47,495 nt of DNA from Bacillota bacterium (GTDB lineage: Bacteria; Bacillota; Clostridia; Lachnospirales; Lachnospiraceae). The stretch lies in contig JAEYRK010000044.1 in the NCBI GenBank assembly GCA_023435645.1, forward strand, positions 1 to 47,495, in the 5' to 3' direction. The notes under the pieces were generated by a model, which saw nothing but the letters and a program-made list of their open reading frames with translations, did no database searches and was not told where the DNA came from. Of this stretch, positions 41,654-47,495 are shown piece after piece (positions within the stretch are counted from its first letter, which is position 1; each line of letters starts with the position of its first letter). The translations under genes and the position numbers were made by a program.

Positions 41654-42298
41654 ATGGTCATTCGGATTATCCTCTGTTTAGGACTGGGTTATCTGTTTGG
41701 ATGTTTTTCTACGGGATATATTATCGGTAAAATGAAAAAGGTAGATATCCGGAACTACGGAAGCGGTAGCTCCGGTACCACAAATGCACTGAGAACCTTA
41801 GGGGTAAAGGCAGGCTTTATTACCCTATTGGGAGATATGCTGAAGGCAATCCTTCCAATTCTATTGATTCGCTACCTCCTCTTCAAGGATGTACCCTATG
41901 TCCAGCTACTTACCCTGTATGCTGGTTTAGGTGTTGTTCTCGGGCATAATTATCCGGTATGGCTTAAGTTCAAGGGAGGAAAAGGAATCGCTGCCACCGG
42001 AGGAGTTATGGTGGCTTTTGACCCCCGGATTATATTGGCAGGTCTACCCGTGTTTTTGATTTCCGTTGCACTTACTAGATATGTATCCGTCGGCTCCCTT
42101 CTGGTTTCCATATTATTCCCTACCTGGATCTATATTTTCTATCCGAAGGAATTACATATGCTGATTGTTGCTTTGATTTTTATGATTTTAGCATTTATTA
42201 AGCATAGAGCTAACATTAAGCGTCTGTTGAACGGAACAGAGAATAAATTGGGTCATCGGGTAAAAATAGATGACGAAAATAATCCTGAGAAAGAATAA
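41654..42298 (+). CDS. plsY: Acyl-phosphate:glycerol-3-phosphate acyltransferase PlsY
   Basis: PlsY is a membrane enzyme that acylates glycerol-3-phosphate with the acyl-phosphate made by PlsX. Its motifs are GYLFGCFSTGYIIGK, RNYGSGSSGTTNALRTLG (motif 1, with the catalytic Ser/Arg region), GHNYPVWLKFKGGKGIAATGG (motif 2) and FIKHRANIKRLLNGTENK (motif 3). The 214 residues include five to seven hydrophobic segments. It abuts der and stands before gpsA, which makes its substrate, so the pair forms a pathway cassette. Confidence 0.97.
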   Translation: MVIRIILCLGLGYLFGCFSTGYIIGKMKKVDIRNYGSGSSGTTNALRTLGVKAGFITLLGDMLKAILPILLIRYLLFKDVPYVQLLTLYAGLGVVLGHNYPVWLKFKGGKGIAATGGVMVAFDPRIILAGLPVFLISVALTRYVSVGSLLVSILFPTWIYIFYPKELHMLIVALIFMILAFIKHRANIKRLLNGTENKLGHRVKIDDENNPEKE

Positions 42299-42324
42299 AG
42301 AATGAACAACAAAGGAGGTACCTT

Positions 42325-43335
42325 ATGAGTAAGGTGAGTGTATTAGGTGCTGGAACCTGGGGCTGTGCACTGGCTATACTGTTATCCGATAACGGCCATG
42401 ACGTTACCATTTGGACGAAAATAGAGAAGGAAGCCAAGTCCCTAGAAGAGAACAGGGAGGACCTGAAAAATCTGCCCGGAGCTAAGCTTCCCCAAAGCAT
42501 TAAAATAATCCTTGATCTGGAGGAAGCATGTACCGATAAGGATTTATTGGTTATGGCAGTCGCTTCTCCTTACATCAGAGCAACTGCACATGAAGCTGCT
42601 CCCTTTATCCGTGAGGGTCAAATTCTGGTGAATGTGTCCAAGGGTCTGGAGGATTCCACTCTGATGACTCTGTCCGATGTACTGAAGGAGGAGATTCCTC
42701 AGGCGGATATTGCTGTATTATCCGGCCCTACTCATGCAGAGGAGGTCAGCCGCCGAATTCCCACCACCATCGTTGTGGGTGCAGCCACCAAGGAGGCCGC
42801 AAGATTTATCCAGGATACCTTCATGAATGAGGTGTTCCGTGTCTATACCAGCCCGGATATCGTCGGGATTGAGCTGGGTGGGTCCTTAAAGAATGTCATT
42901 GCCCTTGCTGCCGGTGTCATCGATGGCTTAGGCCTTGGGGATAATACAAAGGCAGCGCTGATGACCCGAGGAATGGCTGAAATCAGTCGTCTTGGTGTGA
43001 AGATGGGAGGAAAACATGAAACCTTCTCCGGTCTGTCCGGCATGGGAGATTTGTTTGTCACCTGTACCAGTCAGCATAGCCGTAATCGGAAGGCCGGTTA
43101 TCTGATGGGAAAGGGCTTGACAATGGAAGAGGCCATGAAGGAAGTAAACCAAGTCGTGGAGGGTGTCCATTCTGCAAAAGCAGCCCTTCATATGGCACAG
43201 AAATATGATGTTGAGATGCCGATCGTAGAGCAAATCAATTTGGTATTATTCGAGGGAAAAACTCCGGGAGAAGCGCTGGCAGACCTCTATGGTAGGGACA
43301 AGCGGAATGAATACAAAACCCTGGAATGGGATTAG
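42325..43335 (+). CDS. gpsA: Glycerol-3-phosphate dehydrogenase [NAD(P)+]
   Basis: GpsA reduces dihydroxyacetone phosphate to sn-glycerol-3-phosphate for phospholipids. The 336 residues have the Rossmann start VSVLGAGTWGCALAILLSDNGHDVTIW, VNVSKGLE, LSGPTHAEEV, and the substrate-binding ELGGSLKNVIALAAGVIDGLGLGDNTKAALMTRG with catalytic Lys. AAAGGAGG lies 6 bp before the ATG. A perfect terminator follows. In many Clostridia gpsA is followed by spoIVA; here two ABC genes stand between. Confidence 0.97.
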   Translation: MSKVSVLGAGTWGCALAILLSDNGHDVTIWTKIEKEAKSLEENREDLKNLPGAKLPQSIKIILDLEEACTDKDLLVMAVASPYIRATAHEAAPFIREGQILVNVSKGLEDSTLMTLSDVLKEEIPQADIAVLSGPTHAEEVSRRIPTTIVVGAATKEAARFIQDTFMNEVFRVYTSPDIVGIELGGSLKNVIALAAGVIDGLGLGDNTKAALMTRGMAEISRLGVKMGGKHETFSGLSGMGDLFVTCTSQHSRNRKAGYLMGKGLTMEEAMKEVNQVVEGVHSAKAALHMAQKYDVEMPIVEQINLVLFEGKTPGEALADLYGRDKRNEYKTLEWD

Positions 43336-43349
43336 AAGCGTATTAGTTA

Positions 43350-43376
43350 GGGTGGATTTCATAATCCACCCTTTTC
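43350..43376 (+). terminator. Rho-independent terminator after gpsA
   Basis: GGGTGGATT (43350-43358), loop TCAT, and AATCCACCC (43363-43371) form a perfect 9 bp stem followed by TTTTC. Confidence 0.9.
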
Positions 43377-43469
43377 TTATGACCTGATCCATTCACTAAA
43401 AGCCCTTGAAACCCATAAAGCTGATATCATATATTTGGCATTTGATGCAAAAATACCTTGAAATCACTA

Positions 43470-43498
43470 TTGAACATGTGTTCTGTGCATGTTATAAT
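43470..43498 (+). promoter_or_regulatory. Promoter of the ABC exporter pair
   Basis: TTGAAC (43470-43475), a 17 bp spacer and a perfect TATAAT (43493-43498). The leader to ATG 43612 is about 107 nt. A LexA-type box overlaps the -35 element and spacer. Confidence 0.8.
43472..43483 (+). promoter_or_regulatory. Candidate LexA (SOS) box in the ABC exporter promoter
   Basis: GAAC-ATGT-GTTC fits both half-sites and the RNRY centre of the Bacillus-type SOS box. It begins inside the -35 hexamer, where binding would block RNA polymerase. One such match is expected by chance in roughly 65 kb of random sequence per strand-symmetric search, so position in the promoter is the main support. Confidence 0.55.
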
Positions 43499-43611
43499 AT
43501 GGCAGGTGCTTTCTACTATTATTATTGCTATATAGGATTGTAATCGATTATCATCCTATGTTAATCATTTGGTATAGAGTTGTCCTCTTGTAGGGCATTC
43601 AGGGGGGAGTT

Positions 43612-45444
43612 ATGAACGATAAAGCAGAAATCAAAAAGTCACGGGCATTGAAAAACACGTTTTATTCCATTCGGCTGATGTGGGGAATCAGCAAAGGCTC
43701 CATCTTCCATGCAGCCATAGCGATCGCGTCCGATTACTTTGCATGGGTATTTTACAGCCTTTTCTTTATTCTGTATCTGGTAGGCGCAATTGAACATGAG
43801 AAGAGCTTTCAGCATATCCTCTTGTTTGTTTTAACTGCAGGAGGAGTCTTCATGGTCATTGCGTTTTATCGCGCCTACATAGAAGGTGCTTATATTCCGA
43901 TGGTAAGTGCCCGAATCTATAAGCGTCTTTACAAGAAGCTATATCAGAAGGCCAGGAACGTAGAGCTGCGCTGTTTTGAAGACAGCAGCTTTTATAATAA
44001 GTATACGCTGGCTGTAGATGGTGCCAACGAAAAGCTTGTCAATATTCTGATCAATTTCTCAGGAATTTTTTGTGCCGGTATTGCCTCCGCTGTAGTATTT
44101 ACGAAGATGTATCAAATTGATAAGATTGCCATGCTGTTTGTGATATTTCCAATCATCGGCAACTTTGTCTTTGGTTATCAGGTGAATAAGAGGTATTTCG
44201 AACGAGATCAGGCTTTGGTTCCCTATCAGCGAAGAATTGATTATGTGAACCGCGTGATGTATCTGTCCGACTATTCAAAGGAGATGCGTCTTTCCAAGGT
44301 ATTTCATCTGTTGAGGCATAAATACGACAAAGCAATTGAGGGCATCTATGAAGTGGTGAATACCTTTGCACCAAAAATAAATGTTCCCCTATGGTTTCGG
44401 AATTATTTTACCTTCACGATCATCTTTGAAGGTGTACTGATGTACGGGGCTTACCGGATGATAGTAAAAAAAGCCATAAGCCTTTCAGAGCTGGCAATGC
44501 TATCCAGTGCCATGGTTTCGGCAACCTGGATTCTAATTCGCTTTACGGAGCATATCATGGAATGCATGAAGCTGGGGCTGTTCGTCGAGAACCTGAGGAC
44601 CTTTCTGGAATATGAGGAGAAGCTTCCGGAGGATCATGACGGACTTATGCCGGAGGAGGAGATCCGTTCCCTTGAGTTTCGTAATGTCAGCTTTGCCTAT
44701 AAGGAGGGTGGGGAATATATACTTAAGAATATCTCCTTTAAAATCGAAGGGAAGTCCAGTGTCGCACTGGTCGGACATAATGGAGCCGGGAAGACCACAA
44801 TCATCAAACTGCTATTCCGCTTGTATGATCCGACGGAGGGTGAGATCCTGCTGAATGGAAGAAATATAAAGGACTATAATCTGAAGGCTTATCGTAATCT
44901 ATTTGCAGCCGCCTTCCAGGACTATAAGATATTTGCATTTTCTATCAGTGATAATATTCTGATGCACCATGCGAAGGCGGATGAGAATGAAATCGTCATT
45001 GAAGCCCTCAAAAAAGCAGGGGTTTATGATAAGGTCATGTCCCTTCCAAACGGGATTGATACCATTCTTACAAAGGAATTTGATGAAGAAGGTGCCCTGC
45101 TTTCCGGTGGAGAATACCAGAAGCTGGTTGTTGCCAGGGCATTTGCCAAGGAGGCTTTCATCAAGGTATTTGACGAACCCTCCAGCGCACTAGACCCGAT
45201 TGCGGAATATGAGCTGTACGAAAGCATACAGAAGGACAGCATCGGCAAGACCATGGTGTTTATTTCCCATAGACTTTCCTCTGTCCGGAATGCAGATATG
45301 GTATATATGCTGGAGAACGGTGAGATTATCGAACGGGGTACCCATAAGGAGCTGATGCTTCAAAACGGGTCCTACGCCGACATGTATCAGAAGCAGGCGA
45401 AGAATTATCTGGCTGTTGAGCATTTGCAGGAGGTGAGAGCATAA
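43612..45444 (+). CDS. ABC exporter half-transporter A (permease-ATPase)
   Basis: The 610-residue protein joins an N-terminal membrane domain (about 1-330, with hydrophobic helices near 30-60, 65-90, 140-190 and 260-310) to a C-terminal ATPase. The ATPase has Walker A GHNGAGKTT, a Q-loop in AAFQDYKIFAF, signature LLSGGEYQK, Walker B region IKVFDEPSSALDP and H-loop FISHRLSS. The Walker B strand contains a Lys at an unusual place (FIKVFDE). GGGGGGAG lies 5 bp before the ATG. The next gene is a divergent paralogue starting at the following base, so a heterodimeric exporter is likely. The substrate is unknown; no peptide precursor gene was found beside it. Confidence 0.88.
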   Translation: MNDKAEIKKSRALKNTFYSIRLMWGISKGSIFHAAIAIASDYFAWVFYSLFFILYLVGAIEHEKSFQHILLFVLTAGGVFMVIAFYRAYIEGAYIPMVSARIYKRLYKKLYQKARNVELRCFEDSSFYNKYTLAVDGANEKLVNILINFSGIFCAGIASAVVFTKMYQIDKIAMLFVIFPIIGNFVFGYQVNKRYFERDQALVPYQRRIDYVNRVMYLSDYSKEMRLSKVFHLLRHKYDKAIEGIYEVVNTFAPKINVPLWFRNYFTFTIIFEGVLMYGAYRMIVKKAISLSELAMLSSAMVSATWILIRFTEHIMECMKLGLFVENLRTFLEYEEKLPEDHDGLMPEEEIRSLEFRNVSFAYKEGGEYILKNISFKIEGKSSVALVGHNGAGKTTIIKLLFRLYDPTEGEILLNGRNIKDYNLKAYRNLFAAAFQDYKIFAFSISDNILMHHAKADENEIVIEALKKAGVYDKVMSLPNGIDTILTKEFDEEGALLSGGEYQKLVVARAFAKEAFIKVFDEPSSALDPIAEYELYESIQKDSIGKTMVFISHRLSSVRNADMVYMLENGEIIERGTHKELMLQNGSYADMYQKQAKNYLAVEHLQEVRA

Positions 45445-45445
45445 A

Positions 45446-47275
45446 TTGGCAAAAAACAAAGAAACGAAACAGAGCTTTCAAAAGGTTATGAGCAACAATT
45501 GGTTTATAATAAAGCTTTCCTTCCGGACCGCACCCTTCTATATGTGTTTCCTGATCTTTGAACAGGTAAAGCAGAGCTGTCTGGTGTTTCTCGAGCATAC
45601 CTACGGCATAAAGTTCGTACTTGAAGCAGCGGAATTTCAAAAGCCCTTTCTTGTGGTCGTCCGCTTCCTATTAATTGTATTTGCAGCCTGGGCTAGTTCC
45701 TTTTTCATAAGCGGTATTTATCAGAACCGGGTATCCTTAAAGGCTCTGCCTAGGATTCATAAGAAGCTGAAGGAAATGATGTATGAAAAGGCGAGGGAAC
45801 TGGACCTGGAGTGCTACGACAATCCGGAATATTATAATGAATTTGTACTGTCCATCTCAGAAGCTGAGAAATCCATTACAAGAACACACCAGATCATTGA
45901 GACCTTCTTCTTTGCAGTAACGACACTACTGACAGCGGGTATCTTCTTCCTGACGACGGACTCCCCCTCGATGATCTTTATCTTCAGTTCCTTCCTGTTA
46001 ACCTTCCTGTTCTCACAGCTGCTCAACAAGGTGAATTTTAAGAACAGACTAGAGAAAAATCCCGTGGAGCGGAAGCGATCTTATGTTCACAGGGTTTTCT
46101 ATCTAAACGAATATGCGAAGGAGGTTCGTTTAAACCCCGAAATTTCCGACCGGCTTTATGAGGAATTTGAGCGCACCAATGATACTATTTATGAGATTGA
46201 GAAAAAATACGCCAGAAAGCGGACATTACTTAATTATCTTGCTAATTATATCACCAATGATTTCATCAGTGATGTCATCTATATCATTTATCTGGTATAC
46301 CGGGCAGCTGTGCAGCATGTAATTTCCTACAGCAGTGTTGTTGTACTCTGGAATTCCTCCGGAAGCTTAAAGAGTAGCCTCCGAAGCTTTACCAGGATAT
46401 TCCCACAGATTTCAGAGAACAGCTTATATATTGAGAAAATTCGTAATTTCTTAAAATATGAAAGAAAAATAAAGAGTAATAAAAATCTTCCGGTACCAAC
46501 GAAGCCCTGTACTTTGGAGCTAAGAAATGTTTCCTTCGGATATACAAAGAAGGAGGGGTACATTCTCCAGAACATCAGCCTGACGATTCACCCCAATGAA
46601 AAGGTTGCCTTAGTCGGATATAATGGTGCAGGTAAAACTACACTGATCAAGCTAATTATGCGGCTATATGATCCTGAGGAGGGAATGCTTCTTTATAACG
46701 GAATCAATATTCAGGACTATCATGTACAGCAATACCGGGAAGCCATCGGTACTATATTCCAGGATTTTAAGATCTTTGCGGCAAACGTCGGGGAGAATGT
46801 GGTGCTTGATCACGAGCCTACCGAGCTCAAGGAAGCACACGAGCCCTATCTTAGGGAGGCACTGACCTACAGTGGCTTTGGGGAAGGTCTGAAGCGGCTT
46901 CCCGCTGGTCTTGCAACAGAATTAACAACGGAATTTGAGAAGGATGGCATAGACCTGTCCGGAGGAGAAAGTCAGAAGCTGGCAATAGCCAGAGCCTTTT
47001 ATAAGGATGCCCGTATGGTAATCCTAGATGAACCCTCCAGTGCCCTGGATCCGATTGCTGAGTATCAGCTGAATGAGACCATGCTTCAGGCCGCTGCTGC
47101 GAAAACAGTCATTTTCATTTCCCACCGTCTCTCTACCACCAGAAATGCAGACCGTATTGTTATGCTGGAGCAGGGAAAAATCATCGAAGAAGGAACCCAT
47201 GAAGAGCTGCTCGGGATTAAGGGCAAATACGCCGGAATGTGGAGAGCACAGGCTTCTAAATATGTGGATGTCTGA
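45446..47275 (+). CDS. ABC exporter half-transporter B (permease-ATPase)
   Basis: The 609-residue partner has the same plan: membrane helices in the first 320 residues, then an ATPase with Walker A GYNGAGKTTLIKLI, Q-loop TIFQDFKIFAA, signature DLSGGESQK, canonical Walker B MVILDEPSSALDP and FISHRLSTTRNADRIVML. The proposed start is TTG 45446 with GGAGG 12 bp upstream, overlapping the previous gene's end; ATG 45488 is an alternative with a poor site. Both halves share EYARKEV/DYSKEMRLS-like coupling segments (EYAKEVRLN; DYSKEMRLS). No terminator is evident after it. Confidence 0.87.
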   Translation: MAKNKETKQSFQKVMSNNWFIIKLSFRTAPFYMCFLIFEQVKQSCLVFLEHTYGIKFVLEAAEFQKPFLVVVRFLLIVFAAWASSFFISGIYQNRVSLKALPRIHKKLKEMMYEKARELDLECYDNPEYYNEFVLSISEAEKSITRTHQIIETFFFAVTTLLTAGIFFLTTDSPSMIFIFSSFLLTFLFSQLLNKVNFKNRLEKNPVERKRSYVHRVFYLNEYAKEVRLNPEISDRLYEEFERTNDTIYEIEKKYARKRTLLNYLANYITNDFISDVIYIIYLVYRAAVQHVISYSSVVVLWNSSGSLKSSLRSFTRIFPQISENSLYIEKIRNFLKYERKIKSNKNLPVPTKPCTLELRNVSFGYTKKEGYILQNISLTIHPNEKVALVGYNGAGKTTLIKLIMRLYDPEEGMLLYNGINIQDYHVQQYREAIGTIFQDFKIFAANVGENVVLDHEPTELKEAHEPYLREALTYSGFGEGLKRLPAGLATELTTEFEKDGIDLSGGESQKLAIARAFYKDARMVILDEPSSALDPIAEYQLNETMLQAAAAKTVIFISHRLSTTRNADRIVMLEQGKIIEEGTHEELLGIKGKYAGMWRAQASKYVDV

Positions 47276-47378
47276 AGCCAGTAAGTGTCTGATGTAAGCT
47301 TTTCAGCCTTCGATTGAAACGATTCAGTATTAATTACGAAAAGCAATAAAATCACTGCGAACAAGTTAATTTCCCATA

Positions 47379-47407
47379 TCATAGAATGAAACAGCCCTGC
47401 ATATCTT
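47379..47407 (+). promoter_or_regulatory. Possible sigma-E promoter of spoIVA
   Basis: ATAGAAT (47381-47387) and CATATCTT (47400-47407) resemble the sigma-E -35 (ATA core) and -10 (CATACAMT) elements at a spacing of 12-14 bp. The match is partial, but spoIVA is a known sigma-E gene in spore formers. Confidence 0.35.
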
Positions 47408-47434
47408 TAACTATAACCATAAGGAGGTTGACAT

Positions 47435-47495
47435 ATGTTAGGGCAGTTTGATGTTTATAATGATATTCAGGCTAGGACAGGCGGTGAAATATACA
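47435..47495 (+). CDS. spoIVA: Stage IV sporulation protein A (partial, N-terminus)
   Basis: The last 20 codons of the window read MLGQFDVYNDIQARTGGEIY, which matches the start of SpoIVA (usually M-x-x-F-x-I/V-Y-x-D-I-x-x-R-T-G-G-D/E-I-Y). SpoIVA is the ATPase that builds the basement layer of the spore coat on the forespore. AAGGAGG is 8 bp before the ATG. The gene runs off the window, so its ATPase motifs are not visible. Its presence fits a spore former. Confidence 0.85.
   Translation, partial: MLGQFDVYNDIQARTGGEIY

Noticed and set aside
43499..43543. 14-codon frame (MAGAFYYYYC...) as a possible peptide substrate of the ABC exporter
   Set aside because: Its ATG directly follows the TATAAT box, so it precedes the expected transcription start and has no ribosome-binding site.

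Overview
The window is a dense 47.5 kb stretch of a Gram-positive, low-to-mid GC chromosome in which every supported gene lies on the + strand. Gene content and protein character point to a spore-forming anaerobic Clostridia, most likely Lachnospiraceae (Clostridium cluster XIVa). Pointers are a fused IspH-ribosomal protein S1, YlxM/Ffh, an OadG/OadA-type biotin enzyme set, CheR, a CotH-family protein and the first codons of SpoIVA at the right edge. This placement is inference from gene families; no 16S gene is present.

Layout. 1-6.4 kb: end of folD, a GNAT acetyltransferase, a membrane-anchored CotH-like protein, then rimO-pgsA-cinA. 6.5-13.9 kb: a GerMN lipoprotein, a flavoprotein of the HI0933/YhiN family, cmk, ispH-rpsA, cheR, then plsX-acpP closed by a terminator. 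14-20.5 kb: rnc-smc-ftsY-ilvA, tightly packed. 20.5-23 kb: a 640 bp non-coding region with promoters and a LexA box, recA with a strong compound terminator, and recX. 23.1-27.1 kb: a four-gene biotin-dependent carboxyltransferase operon (12S-like subunit, OadG-like membrane subunit, biotin carrier, OadA/5S-like subunit). 27.4-29.2 kb: a hybrid histidine kinase. 29.3-34 kb: ylxM-ffh-rpsP-khpA-[repeat element]-rimM-trmD and rplS. 34.3-43.3 kb: a long run lepB-rbgA-rnhB-sdpI-like-ylqH-yraN-pgeF-DUF512 radical SAM-der-plsY-gpsA. 43.6-47.3 kb: a pair of ABC exporter half-transporters. 47.4 kb: start of spoIVA.

Functional themes are protein targeting (FtsY, Ffh, YlxM, LepB), ribosome assembly and modification (S16, L19, S1, RimM, RimO, TrmD, RbgA, Der, RNase III, KhpA), phospholipid synthesis (PlsX, AcpP, PlsY, GpsA, PgsA), recombination/SOS (RecA, RecX, CinA) and a probable transcarboxylase. 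Compared with Bacillus, two normally contiguous blocks are split: cinA-recA by about 14.7 kb, and rnc-smc-ftsY from ylxM-ffh by about 10 kb.

The least explained parts are: (i) a modular tandem repeat plus a 66-nt near-perfect hairpin between khpA and rimM; (ii) a 12+12 bp dyad spanning the start point and ribosome-binding site of the SRP operon; (iii) a LexA-type box inside the promoter of the ABC exporter pair; (iv) a promoter-bearing 640 bp region ahead of recA; and (v) small stem-loops placed directly before several ribosome-binding sites.
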